Below are positions 10,365-19,083 of a stretch of 64,000 nt of DNA, piece after piece. Source of the stretch: Trichococcus patagoniensis (GTDB taxonomy: Bacteria; Bacillota; Bacilli; Lactobacillales; Aerococcaceae); contig NZ_QAOM01000013.1 in NCBI RefSeq assembly GCF_003051085.1, forward strand, positions 1 to 64,000, written 5' to 3'. Made by a program: the position numbers and the translations under genes. Position 1 is the first letter of the stretch. Each line of letters begins with the position of its first letter. The notes beneath the pieces were generated by a model. The model did not search any database, was not told the DNA's origin, and saw nothing but the letters and a program-made list of their open reading frames with translations.

Positions 10365-11258
10365 TTAATCGTCCAGGGAAATCTGCAGGATATCCAAAAT
10401 CCGGGTCAGGTCGGCTGGAGAAAGGTATTCGATCTCGATCTTGCCTTTTTCGCCTTTGCTGGATATTTGTACGGATGTCCCGAATTTATCCATCAAGCGC
10501 TCTTCGCTCTCTTTGATGTATACCGGTTTCGTTTCTTTTTTCTTCTTGGTTGTCTTTTTGGCGACATCTCCAGGATTGTTCAGTTGTTGGACCAGCAATT
10601 CCAGATGGCGCACAGTGATGCCTTCTTCGGCAGCACGTTTCGCCAATTCGCTGATCAACGATTCATCGTTCAAACCCAAAAGCGTACGGGCTTGCCCCAT
10701 GGAGACCAAGCCTTCCTGCAGCATCCGTTTGACGTCCTGCGGCAGATTCAGCAGACGCAGGTGGTTGGCAATGTACGGACGGCTTTTGCCCAATCGTTTG
10801 GCCACATCGGCTTGAGTCAGATTCAGCTTGTTCATCAAGGTTTGGTAGCCTTCCGCCTCTTCCAGCGGAGTCAGATCTTCCCGCTGCAGATTTTCCAGAA
10901 TGGCGACTTCGATCATGGCTGTTTCATCAAATTCGCGGACGATTGCCGGGATCGTGGTTTTGCCGGCCAAGCGGGACGCGCGGACGCGGCGTTCGCCTGC
11001 AATGATTTCATAGCCTTTCACGCTGGATTGGCGCAGGATGACCGGTTGGATGACGCCGTTCAGCATGATTGAATCAGCCAATTCCCGCAAAGTCGAGTCA
11101 TCGAAGGTTTTTCGTGGCTGATAAGGATTGGGACGTATTTCGTCTAAAGGGATCTCCTGTACCTTCTCTGTCTTTTCATCGATCTTCTCGATATCTTCAA
11201 AGTTGCTGAAGAGCGCGTCGATGCCGCGTCCTAGCCCTTTGCTGTTTTTATTCGCCAT
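10365..11258 (-). CDS. parB: Chromosome partitioning protein ParB (Spo0J)
   Basis: CTP-dependent DNA clamp that loads at parS sites near the origin and recruits SMC. The N-terminal ParB/Sulfiredoxin fold (EIRPNPYQPRKTFDD, then GYEIIAGERRVRASRLAG with the CTP-binding motif) is followed by the helix-turn-helix (LTQADVAKRLGKSRPYIANHLRLLNLP) and a C-terminal dimerisation domain. 297 residues is normal. It overlaps the end of parA by 11 nt, so the two are translationally coupled. Two parS-like sites are seen at 45524 and 47947. No noc paralogue is found here. Confidence 0.97.
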   Translation of the reverse strand: MANKNSKGLGRGIDALFSNFEDIEKIDEKTEKVQEIPLDEIRPNPYQPRKTFDDSTLRELADSIMLNGVIQPVILRQSSVKGYEIIAGERRVRASRLAGKTTIPAIVREFDETAMIEVAILENLQREDLTPLEEAEGYQTLMNKLNLTQADVAKRLGKSRPYIANHLRLLNLPQDVKRMLQEGLVSMGQARTLLGLNDESLISELAKRAAEEGITVRHLELLVQQLNNPGDVAKKTTKKKKETKPVYIKESEERLMDKFGTSVQISSKGEKGKIEIEYLSPADLTRILDILQISLDD

Positions 11259-12012
11259 CTGCTAACACTTCCTTTGCCAACTCAAGATAAACTTCCGCTC
11301 CTTTTGAACGGATATCATAGTCAACGATCGATTGTCCATAGCTTGGCGCTTCCGATAAGCGGACATTTCGTGGAATGATGGTCTTGTATACTTTTTCTTT
11401 GAAATATTTTTTGACCTCATCAACGACCTCGAAGCCGAGGTTCGTCCGGGCATCCAGCATCGTCAATAAGACCCCTTCCAATTTCAGGTCTTTATTGAAA
11501 TGCTTCTGAACTAGGCGGAAGGTGTTCAACAGTTGGCTCAGCCCTTCCAAGGCGTAGTACTCACACTGGACCGGAATCAATACCGAATCGCTGGCGGTGA
11601 AAGCATTGATCGTCAAATGCCCCAGAGATGGTGGGCAATCGATGAAAATGAAGTCATATTCGTCACGCAATGACTGCACTGCATCATAAAGGCGCGCTTC
11701 ACGATGCGGCTGATTCGTCAATTCGATTTCGGCTCCTGCCAATTGGATGGTTGCCGGCACGACCCATAAATTTTCCCGTGAGGATTCTCTGATGACATTC
11801 TCGATGGGCTCTTGGTTCACTAATACATCATATATATCTTTTTCAACATCTGCTTTTGAAATGCCGAGTCCGCTGGTGGCGTTCCCCTGGGCATCACTAT
11901 CTATCAATAACACTTTTTTGCCTAAGTAGGCCAAAGAAGCTGCTAAATTGACGGTGGTCGTCGTTTTTCCGACGCCGCCTTTCTGATTTGCGACTGCAAT
12001 AATCCGTGCCAT
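11248..12012 (-). CDS. parA: Chromosome partitioning ATPase ParA (Soj)
   Basis: Deviant Walker-type ATPase that acts with ParB in origin segregation and, as Soj, on DnaA. KGGVGKTT at residues 11-18 is the deviant Walker A with the signature lysine; DSDAQGNATSGLG and DCPPSLG are the switch regions. 254 residues is typical. GGAGGAG precedes the ATG by 6 nt. It is first in the parA-parB-DUF951-ychF row; the 300-nt gap upstream contains the rsmG terminator and no convincing promoter that I can name. Confidence 0.97.
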   Translation of the reverse strand: MARIIAVANQKGGVGKTTTTVNLAASLAYLGKKVLLIDSDAQGNATSGLGISKADVEKDIYDVLVNQEPIENVIRESSRENLWVVPATIQLAGAEIELTNQPHREARLYDAVQSLRDEYDFIFIDCPPSLGHLTINAFTASDSVLIPVQCEYYALEGLSQLLNTFRLVQKHFNKDLKLEGVLLTMLDARTNLGFEVVDEVKKYFKEKVYKTIIPRNVRLSEAPSYGQSIVDYDIRSKGAEVYLELAKEVLADGE

Positions 12013-12273
12013 CTGTTCTCCTCCACTTTCTTTCGTTCATTTGAAGCTGCTCTGACGCCGTTCCACTTTTTTGCCTAAAAAAAGAGAAAAAACGATACCT
12101 GCGCCTTTTCTCCTACGCATTTCTTCAAAATGAATCATCATTTATCGCTCAGTATGTCTATTTATATAAAAGGCTATAACTTTACCAGACTATTGTAACA
12201 AAAAAGTTCAGAAAAATATAGGATAGATAAAGCCTCTCCGGGAAAATCAATTCAAGATCATACTTCCAACTCA
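12013..12273. other. Intergenic region between rsmG and parA
   Basis: No coding sequence seen. It is A/T rich around 12160-12240 and must hold the promoter for parAB; TTGTTA followed after 17 nt by TATAGC on the minus strand (about 12165-12200) is a weak candidate only. Confidence 0.4.
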
Positions 12274-12316
12274 AAACGACCCGGCCACCCTGCAGATCAG
12301 CAGGGGGCCAGGCCGT
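12274..12316 (-). terminator. Probable terminator of rsmG
   Basis: CCCTGC (288-293 in this 12-kb stretch, i.e. 12288-12293) pairs with GCAGGG (12300-12305), extended by GGCC/GGCC; the minus strand continues into CGTTTTG. The stem is interrupted. Confidence 0.6.
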
Positions 12317-12328
12317 TCCTTTTCCGGT

Positions 12329-13045
12329 TTACAACGGATTCTTATTCGGTGTCCCCGCTTTTCTCGGGTAGGTCTTCGGTGTTTCTTTTGTTTTCTTGAT
12401 TTTTACGATATGACGCTCGCCCGCACCGTTCGGCAGCTCAAAAAAGATATCCTCTTCGAGTTTGCCGCCCAGGGTTGCGATGGCGCGCTCTGCATCGCGG
12501 AGCTCTTCTTCCGTGCTTGCTGCTTTCATCGCGACAAAAGTACCGCCTTTTTTGGCCAAAGGCAGACACAGTTCGCTCAGGACGCTCAGTCTTGCGACTG
12601 CACGCGCCGTCACCACATCGAATTGGGCACGGAATTTCTTGTTCTGTCCAAAGGTTTCCGCACGATCATGGAAACAGGAGACACCCGTCAAACCTAATTC
12701 GGCAACCAAAGTCTCCAGGAAGGTGATCCGTTTGTTCAATGAGTCCACGATCGTCACCTGCAATTTAGGGAAGGCGATCTTGAGGGGGATGCTCGGGAAA
12801 CCGGCACCCGCACCGACGTCGCAAAGCGTGACTTCCTCTTGGGCGAAATCCATGTGGAAGCCCAGCGAAATGGAGTCATAGAAATGCTTCAGATAGACTT
12901 CATCCGGCTCGGTGATGGCCGTCAGGTTGATTTTTTCGTTCCATTCGCGCAACAGGCGCAAATAGGTCGCGTATTGTTCGAGCTGCGTTTCATTCAAAAG
13001 GATCCCTTTTTCGGCAAGGGCCTGGGTAAATTGTTCTGGATTCAT
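12329..13045 (-). CDS. rsmG: 16S rRNA (guanine-N7) methyltransferase RsmG (GidB)
   Basis: Methylates G527 (E. coli numbering) of 16S rRNA with SAM. The Rossmann motif [19 protein letters not shown] and the acidic end of strand 2 ([15 protein letters not shown]) are clear, as is the VTARAVA segment. About 238 residues from the chosen start. The frame extends to 13060, but AAAGGA lies 6 nt before the ATG at 13045 (MNPEQF), which is preferred. In related chromosomes it directly follows mnmG; here mnmG is 13.7 kb away, separated by the importer, thiamine and esterase genes. Confidence 0.96.
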   Translation of the reverse strand: MNPEQFTQALAEKGILLNETQLEQYATYLRLLREWNEKINLTAITEPDEVYLKHFYDSISLGFHMDFAQEEVTLCDVGAGAGFPSIPLKIAFPKLQVTIVDSLNKRITFLETLVAELGLTGVSCFHDRAETFGQNKKFRAQFDVVTARAVARLSVLSELCLPLAKKGGTFVAMKAASTEEELRDAERAIATLGGKLEEDIFFELPNGAGERHIVKIKKTKETPKTYPRKAGTPNKNPL

Positions 13046-13310
13046 AATGTTTCCTTTCATCGTTGGCTTCGTCTGTTTTTCTACCTCTCTACTTTATCCT
13101 GAAAGAGCGGTCTGTACAAGGGATTCTTATAGTTTCTCTTACTGAGCAATCTTTTGATTGAAACGGAAACTCTCGTCCAACTCTCTCAGTGCGTCAGCCT
13201 GATTGTGGCAAACACGAACATTTATCAGAAATCGCTGTGCTGATGGTTAGGATTAAATCGAACATTGTCAAAAAAGCTGGAAAATTTATAACTGACTAGG
13301 CAAAATGAAC
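13046..13310. other. Intergenic region ahead of the ABC importer
   Basis: No gene. Contains two isolated CGAACATT-type half sites (near 13216 and 13253) besides the paired PurR operator that follows, and short inverted repeats around GAAACGGAAACTCTC. Possible additional regulator contacts, unproven. Confidence 0.4.
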
Positions 13311-13357
13311 AAAACACGAACTTTCAATATTAGTTTTTTCTAATTTGTTCGCTTTAT
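13311..13357 (+). promoter_or_regulatory. PurR-type operator upstream of the ABC importer
   Basis: AAAACACGAAC (CGAA at 13317-13320) and inverted TTTGTTCGCTTTA (TTCG at 13348-13351), separated by 27 nt, the same spacing as at guaB, purC and purE. It ends 9 nt before the -35. A third half site, CCGAACG, lies inside the promoter spacer (13370-13375). Confidence 0.75.
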
Positions 13358-13359
13358 CC

Positions 13360-13388
13360 TTGAAATAAGCCGAACGATTCTATATAAT
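13360..13388 (+). promoter_or_regulatory. Promoter of the ABC importer operon
   Basis: TTGAAA (13360-13365), 17 nt spacer, TATAAT (13383-13388). A leader of about 110 nt follows; no purine riboswitch sequence is recognisable in it. Confidence 0.8.
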
Positions 13389-13499
13389 CGGCACTATATT
13401 ATTTTTTGTTAGTGGTTGGATATTTCCAAACATCCTTTCTATGTCCTCCAAACCCGGATAATATAAATAGGTTGTTCACTAAAAAGGAGGAATTACTGC

Positions 13500-14339
13500 A
13501 TGTCGTCAAAATCGATCCCGTACATGCTTATCGCACCGGGATTCATCCTGCTGATCGTCTTTCTCGTGTTGCCGTTGGTCTCCATTATTTGGCCAACTTT
13601 TTTTGATGGCAGTCTGACTTTCGCATCTTACATCGCTTTTTTTCAGGACTCATATAATGTGAGCATCTTCATGCGCACGTTAAGGATTTCGTTGGTCGTC
13701 ACCTTCTTTTGCGCTCTGTTAGGTGTTCCGACTGCCTATTTCATCGCCAGAGCCGACAAAAAATTCCGCAGCCTGATGATGGCGTTGGTACTGTTTCCGC
13801 TTCTGACCAATTCAGTTGTCCGCAGCTTCGCCTGGATCAATATTTTAGGCCAAAAAGGGGTAATCAATAACCTTTTGATGAACACGGGCATCATCGACAC
13901 CCCGATCCCTTTGCTTTACAGCGAGTTCGCGATTACGATCGGCTCGATCTACCTGTTCTTACCGCTGATGGTAATCACATTGGTTGGGATCATCGAAAAT
14001 ATCGACACTGAAATCATGGAGGCCGCAGAAACTCTGGGTGCCAATCGCTTGACTGCCTTCCTGAAGGTGATCTTGCCGCTGAGTGTACCGGGCATCATCG
14101 TTGGCAGCATCCTAGTATTCACAGGAACCTTGACCGCCTATACAACACCGCAATTATTGGGCGGAAACAAAAATATGATGCTGTCAACATTCCTTTACCA
14201 AAACGCCATGACGTTGGGCAACTGGACAAATGCCAGCGTCATCGCACTGATCATGATTGTGACTACTCTGATAGTCATGAAGATCTTCAATTTGATCGCA
14301 TCCGTCCTCGATAAGCGAGGTGAAGAACAACATGCGTAA
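13500..14339 (+). CDS. ABC transporter permease, PotB-like
   Basis: First permease of a PotABCD-type importer, 279 residues with six predicted membrane segments (first at about 8-30). The EAA loop AAETLGANRLTAFLKVILPLSVPGI that docks onto the ATPase is present in the fourth loop. The ATG at 13500 follows AAAGGAGG. It overlaps the second permease by 8 nt. Homology class alone would give spermidine/putrescine; the PurR-type operator and the two downstream deaminases argue instead for a purine-related substrate. That substrate call is an inference. Confidence 0.88.
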   Translation: MSSKSIPYMLIAPGFILLIVFLVLPLVSIIWPTFFDGSLTFASYIAFFQDSYNVSIFMRTLRISLVVTFFCALLGVPTAYFIARADKKFRSLMMALVLFPLLTNSVVRSFAWINILGQKGVINNLLMNTGIIDTPIPLLYSEFAITIGSIYLFLPLMVITLVGIIENIDTEIMEAAETLGANRLTAFLKVILPLSVPGIIVGSILVFTGTLTAYTTPQLLGGNKNMMLSTFLYQNAMTLGNWTNASVIALIMIVTTLIVMKIFNLIASVLDKRGEEQHA

Positions 14340-15111
14340 AGAAAAAGGTCTTACATTCTTTGTTTTGCTGGTCTATGCATTCCTGTTCATCCCTTTGTTC
14401 GTCATCGTGGTCACTTCTTTCGGCAAGAACCCGACCATCCAATTCCCGATCGAAGGTTTTTCTTTCAAATGGTACGCAAATGTCTTCGAAAACGCCGCTT
14501 TTGTGGACAGCTTCCTGCTGAGTCTAAAGATTTCATTCTCTGCGACCATCCTGGCACTCCTAGTTGGAGTTCCCGCATCCTATGCTTTATCCCGCAACAA
14601 TTTCATGGGACGCGAGTGGTTAAAAAACTTTTTCCTTTCGCCGACCATCATACCCGGCGTCGTTGTCGGCTACTCGTTGTTCCAGTTCATTGTCATCACC
14701 CTGCAGTTGCCTGTTTTCCAAGGACTGTTGTTGGGACATTTTCTGGTCAGCTTGCCTTATATCATTCGCGTCGTAGGTGGCAGCTTGGAACAGTTGGATT
14801 TCTCCATTGAAGAAGCAGCTTGGACATTAGGCAGCACGAAAGCGGGCGCCTTTTTCAAAGTAATTCTGCCGAACATCACATCAGGCATATTCGCTTCATT
14901 CATGTTGGCATTCATCAATTCCTTCAACAATATTCCTGTTTCTCAGTTTTTATCAGGTCCTGGGATTTCGACATTACCGACTGCTTTGATGAGTTACGTT
15001 GAATACAACTATGATCCGACCGTCTCGGCGCTCTCCGTATTGCTGATGCTGGCGACCATCGTATTGATGTACCTGATCGAAAAGACGCTCGGATTGTCAT
15101 CGATTACCTGA
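14332..15111 (+). CDS. ABC transporter permease, PotC-like
   Basis: Second permease, about 259 residues and six membrane segments. The EAA loop EEAAWTLGSTKAGAFFKVILPNITSGI is clear. The start is taken at ATG 14332 (MRKEKG), which has GAGG 11 nt upstream inside the end of the previous gene; an upstream GTG at 14320 is in frame but lies on top of that GAGG. Forms a heterodimer channel with the preceding permease. Confidence 0.87.
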   Translation: MRKEKGLTFFVLLVYAFLFIPLFVIVVTSFGKNPTIQFPIEGFSFKWYANVFENAAFVDSFLLSLKISFSATILALLVGVPASYALSRNNFMGREWLKNFFLSPTIIPGVVVGYSLFQFIVITLQLPVFQGLLLGHFLVSLPYIIRVVGGSLEQLDFSIEEAAWTLGSTKAGAFFKVILPNITSGIFASFMLAFINSFNNIPVSQFLSGPGISTLPTALMSYVEYNYDPTVSALSVLLMLATIVLMYLIEKTLGLSSIT

Positions 15112-15144
15112 TTTTTTTTAACTACGAAGGAGGAACATGCATAA

Positions 15145-16182
15145 ATGGCTTTTGTTGATTTAAATGATATCCGCGTCAGTTATGACGGGAAAAACGATAT
15201 TTTAAAAGATTTGAACCTCGCGATGGAAAAAGGCGAATTGGTTTCCTTATTGGGGCCATCCGGTTGCGGAAAAACGACTACCCTGCGCGTCATTGCAGGG
15301 TTGATTGAACCTAACGACGGCACCTTTGCAGTCGATGGGACCGATTTGACGAAAGTTCCTGTGCACAAACGGAATTTCGGAATGGTGTTCCAATCCTATG
15401 CGCTTTTCCCCCATTTGACCATCAGGGAAAACGTAGGATTTGGTTTGAAGCTGCGGAAAGAGAAAAAAGAACAGCTTGATCAAAAAGTTACGGCAATGCT
15501 GGCAGTCACGGGCCTGAATGAGTTTGCCGAACGCTATCCAAAACAATTATCCGGAGGACAGCGCCAACGTGTCGCCTTAGCGCGTGCCTTGGTAATCGAA
15601 CCTAAGTTGCTGTTGCTGGACGAACCGTTGAGCAACCTTGATGCAAAACTGCGCATATCCATGCGTATCGAAATCAAGAGGATCCAACGTCAACTAGGGA
15701 TAACGACAGTATTCGTTACACACGACCAAGAGGAGTGCTTCTCCATATCTGACAAGGTAGCTGTAATGAATAAGGGCGTTATCGAACAATTTGCTTCGCC
15801 GGAAGAAATATACAGCAACCCGAGCACTGAGTTTGTCGCACGTTTCATCGGATTCGAAAACTTTATCGCGCTTACCGCCAGAGGGACGCACACGTTCACG
15901 GCAACGGATGGCTCCCCTTTCAGCACAACGCGTTCGACGGATCGCCAAGAAATCACCGGGACTATCCGTCCGGACGACATTATCCTTACGACCATTGCGG
16001 AAGAAGCCGCTAATACAATAGAGGGAACCGTACTGGTCCGCACTTTCCTGGGCAAGAGTTACCAGTACGAAGTGGAGACGCCGCTGGGAAAACTCCTCGT
16101 GAACGGCACCAATGAAGCAGCTCACCAAGCCGGCGACAAGGTTCAATTGTACTTGCCGCCTTCAAAAATTGTTTTAGTGTAA
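15145..16182 (+). CDS. ABC transporter ATP-binding protein, PotA-like
   Basis: ATPase subunit, 345 residues. Walker A GPSGCGKTT (about 39-47), Q-loop FQSYALFPH, signature LSGGQRQRVALARAL, Walker B LLLLDEPLSNLD and the H-loop TVFVTHDQEE are all intact. The C-terminal about 110 residues form a TOBE-type regulatory domain (GTIRPDDIIL, GKSYQYEVETPLG), as in PotA and MalK. Third gene of the importer operon, 33 nt after the permease pair, with GGAGG before the ATG. Confidence 0.93.
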   Translation: MAFVDLNDIRVSYDGKNDILKDLNLAMEKGELVSLLGPSGCGKTTTLRVIAGLIEPNDGTFAVDGTDLTKVPVHKRNFGMVFQSYALFPHLTIRENVGFGLKLRKEKKEQLDQKVTAMLAVTGLNEFAERYPKQLSGGQRQRVALARALVIEPKLLLLDEPLSNLDAKLRISMRIEIKRIQRQLGITTVFVTHDQEECFSISDKVAVMNKGVIEQFASPEEIYSNPSTEFVARFIGFENFIALTARGTHTFTATDGSPFSTTRSTDRQEITGTIRPDDIILTTIAEEAANTIEGTVLVRTFLGKSYQYEVETPLGKLLVNGTNEAAHQAGDKVQLYLPPSKIVLV

Positions 16183-16211
16183 AAAAAATAAATAAAAAGG
16201 GGTTTTATCAG

Positions 16212-17285
16212 ATGAAAAATTGGAAATGGATCAGCTTATCTTTAGCAAGTACAGCACTTTTGGCAGCATGCGGAAATGGCGGTAGCACAACGGAAAGCTC
16301 GGCTGAAGCCGGATCGGAAACGAGCAGCGAATTAACTGTTTCGACCTTCGCAATCGGGGAAGATGTCATCCGCTCGGACGTTTTTGCACCATTTGAAGAA
16401 GAAAATGGCATCACCATCGTTGCCGAAGTCGGGAACAGCAGCGAGCGCTTCACGAAATTCCAAAATAACCCGAACAACACGATTGATGTGATCGAATTGT
16501 CCCAAGCCAATGCGGCATCCGGCGTATCCGAAGAACTTTTCGAGCCATTGGATGCAACAAAAGTGCCTAATATGGCGAACCTGATCGACAGCGCCAAAGA
16601 ATTATCCGAAGATGGATCCGGTCCTGCTTACACCATCAACAGCATCGGCATCATCTACGATGAGGCAGCCGCTGGTATGACGATTGACGAATGGTCCGAC
16701 CTTTGGGATCCAGCTTTGGCAGGAAAAATCTCCATTCCGGACATCACCACGACTTTCGGTCCAGCGATGATCTACGTCGCAAGCGACTTCAAAGAAACGG
16801 ATATCACAACCGACGACGGAACAGCCGCATTCGAAGCATTGACGGAACTTAAACCGAATATCGTCAAAACCTATACAAAATCTTCAGACTTGGCCAACAT
16901 GTTCCAATCAGGTGAAATTGTTGCCGCAGTCGTTGGTGACTTCGCTTATCCCATCATTTCAGGCTCAAATCCGGATGTCCAGTACGTTGTTCCGGAATCA
17001 GGCACGTATGCTAACTTCAACACATTGAACGTCAACAAAAACTCTGAAAACAAAGAGTTGGCCTATGCTTACATCAACTGGAAATTGAGCAAGGAATTGC
17101 AGGAAGTGACTGCCATCTCGTTGAACGAAGCACCTACGAACAAAGAGGTTGTTTTGGATGAAGCAACAGCAGCGAACAAAACCTACGGCGCTGTTGCCGA
17201 ACGCGCTAAAGCAATCGACTTCGCATTCGTCAACGAAAACTACGAAGCTTGGATCGCAGAATGGAATAAAACACTGAACCAATAA
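16212..17285 (+). CDS. ABC transporter substrate-binding lipoprotein, PotD-like
   Basis: Extracellular binding protein tethered by lipidation: signal sequence ending in the lipobox LLAAC (Cys20), then a Gly/Ser/Glu-rich linker. The mature part looks like a type II periplasmic-binding fold of the PotD group (ELTVSTFAIGEDVIRSDVFAPFEEENGI, SIGIIYDEAAAGM, and INWKLSKELQEV near the end). 357 residues is normal. Last gene of the importer operon, followed by a strong terminator. Polyamine binders usually carry conserved acidic and aromatic pocket residues, which I cannot align here; the ligand is suggested by context to be a purine or nucleoside. Confidence 0.88.
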   Translation: MKNWKWISLSLASTALLAACGNGGSTTESSAEAGSETSSELTVSTFAIGEDVIRSDVFAPFEEENGITIVAEVGNSSERFTKFQNNPNNTIDVIELSQANAASGVSEELFEPLDATKVPNMANLIDSAKELSEDGSGPAYTINSIGIIYDEAAAGMTIDEWSDLWDPALAGKISIPDITTTFGPAMIYVASDFKETDITTDDGTAAFEALTELKPNIVKTYTKSSDLANMFQSGEIVAAVVGDFAYPIISGSNPDVQYVVPESGTYANFNTLNVNKNSENKELAYAYINWKLSKELQEVTAISLNEAPTNKEVVLDEATAANKTYGAVAERAKAIDFAFVNENYEAWIAEWNKTLNQ

Positions 17286-17293
17286 GCAAAGCC

Positions 17294-17320
17294 AAAAGCC
17301 ACGGCGCAGCCGTGGCTTTT
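17294..17320 (+). terminator. Terminator of the ABC importer operon
   Basis: AAAAGCCACGG and CCGTGGCTTTT form an 11-pair hairpin with a CGCAG loop, usable in both directions. The ade gene begins 50 nt later, probably with some read-through or its own weak promoter (TATAAT near 17335). Confidence 0.8.
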
Positions 17321-17370
17321 CCTGTATCCCTTATTCTATAATAGTGAAAAGAACAATTTAGGAGGCTCTT

Positions 17371-19083
17371 ATGCAAATCGACCTAATCATCGAAAATGCG
17401 TCCGTCTTCAACAGTTTCCTGAAGACTTTCGAACGGAAAAATATCGCGATCGCGGGTGGAAAATTCTACTATATCAGCGCTGAAGACCTTCAGCCACTGC
17501 AACCAAAAGAAACGGTGGACGCGTCCGGTCAATATGTGATTCCCGGATTGATCGACATCCATATGCACATCGAAAGTTCCATGATCCCCCCTTCCCTTTT
17601 CTCGGGGGCAGCTCTGTCTTATGGCGTCACTACCGTTGTTGCCGATGCTCATGAGATAACCAACGTTTTTGGATTGGAAGGCATGGAGGCTTTTCTGGAG
17701 GAAGACACCGCCCTTGATATCTACTATGCGATTCCGTCATCTGTCCCGTCCACCACGCCCGAACTTGAGACAACAGGCGGATTCATTGGGGTGGCTGAAG
17801 TGCTCAACCTATTGAATAATCCGCGTGTCATCGCCCTTGGGGAAGCTATGAATTTCAAAGGCATCACCAGTGAGCCCGACTCTTTGATCCGTCAGATCCT
17901 CCGGGAAACGCAGATAAAGAAACCATTTCTTCCGTTGGAAGGGCACGTGCCGCGTGTTTCTGGCGTTGATTTGGCGAAGTTCATGTATGCTGGCATCACA
18001 GCGGATCACACCCACCAAAGCCCTGAATCGATTTATGAAAAAATCAGCAACGGGATGTTCCTGGAGTTCCAGAAGAAATCCATCCTCCCAGAAAACATGG
18101 CTGTCATAGAGAAACATAATTTCTATGAATATGTAGCGATCATCACCGATGATATCATGGCGGATGACCTGCTGGATGGCCATCTTGATGCCAATGTCCG
18201 TGCTGCCATCGCAGCCGGCATGCCGATTGAACAGGCCATTTACTGCACGACTTATACACCAGCAAGACGGATGGGATTCCAGGACCGAGGTGCTATCGTT
18301 GCCGGCTTCAAAGCAGATTTCATATTGTTGGATGATCTGGCGACTCTTGAAATAAATGCGGTCTACAAGAACGGAAAATTGGTGCACACGAAAGGGGCGG
18401 CCATCGCTTATCCGAATGAGAAACCTGCATACCCGGAACATTTCTATGACTCCATCCACTGTCGAGCATTGACTCCCGGTGATTTGCGTATCCCTGTCAC
18501 AACCACTGATGCTACAGTCTGCTGCAATGTTATCCAAATCCAACAAGTGGGTACCTTCACCGAACCGGTCCAGCGTGAAGTAACGGTGAAAGACGGCTAT
18601 CTGGACTGGGAAAACAGCGGACTGGCGCTTATCGTTGTAATGGAGCGCTACGGAAAAAACGGAAATATCGGCTTCGGCTTGGTCGAAAATGCGCTGACGG
18701 AAAAAGGCGCAGTCGCAACGACTTGGGCGCATGATCACCACAATCTGATGGTGATGGGGACCGATGCAGAGGATATGCTTGCTGCCCAACATGAACTTCT
18801 TTCCCTGCATGGCGGCTATATCGTCGTTCAGGACGGAAATATCCTCGGATCCTGTCCGCTACCGATCGGCGGCATATTGAGTGATGTTCCGGTTCAGACA
18901 TTGGGTCGCCAACTTCATGCTGTCCGTTCCGCGATGGTTGCTTTGGGATACCGGAACAGCAACGAAATAATGAGTTTCTCGACTTTATCATTGCCGGTGT
19001 CGCCGGCCATCAAAATAACTGACTACGGCATGATGGATGTGCATACCCATGCCACCATTCCGTTGATTGCGAGGGAAAAATGA
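17371..19083 (+). CDS. ade: Adenine deaminase
   Basis: Converts adenine to hypoxanthine and ammonia, feeding purine salvage. Amidohydrolase fold: DIHMHIESSMI holds the metal-binding HxH, DAHEI and GHVPR supply further ligands, and the C-terminal region (TTWAHDHHNLMVMG, GGYIVVQDG, LPIGGILSD) is the extra domain specific to the Ade family. 570 residues is the expected size. The ATG has GGAGG 5 nt upstream. Its stop overlaps the start of the next amidohydrolase by 4 nt (ATGA), so the two are translationally coupled. It sits behind an importer that carries a PurR-type operator. Confidence 0.95.
   Translation: MQIDLIIENASVFNSFLKTFERKNIAIAGGKFYYISAEDLQPLQPKETVDASGQYVIPGLIDIHMHIESSMIPPSLFSGAALSYGVTTVVADAHEITNVFGLEGMEAFLEEDTALDIYYAIPSSVPSTTPELETTGGFIGVAEVLNLLNNPRVIALGEAMNFKGITSEPDSLIRQILRETQIKKPFLPLEGHVPRVSGVDLAKFMYAGITADHTHQSPESIYEKISNGMFLEFQKKSILPENMAVIEKHNFYEYVAIITDDIMADDLLDGHLDANVRAAIAAGMPIEQAIYCTTYTPARRMGFQDRGAIVAGFKADFILLDDLATLEINAVYKNGKLVHTKGAAIAYPNEKPAYPEHFYDSIHCRALTPGDLRIPVTTTDATVCCNVIQIQQVGTFTEPVQREVTVKDGYLDWENSGLALIVVMERYGKNGNIGFGLVENALTEKGAVATTWAHDHHNLMVMGTDAEDMLAAQHELLSLHGGYIVVQDGNILGSCPLPIGGILSDVPVQTLGRQLHAVRSAMVALGYRNSNEIMSFSTLSLPVSPAIKITDYGMMDVHTHATIPLIAREK

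Noticed and set aside
13389-13499. Purine riboswitch in the importer leader
   Set aside because: The conserved purine aptamer loops cannot be found; control seems to be through the operator.
18149-18810. Frames overlapping ade on both strands
   Set aside because: Shadows of a well-supported adenine deaminase gene.
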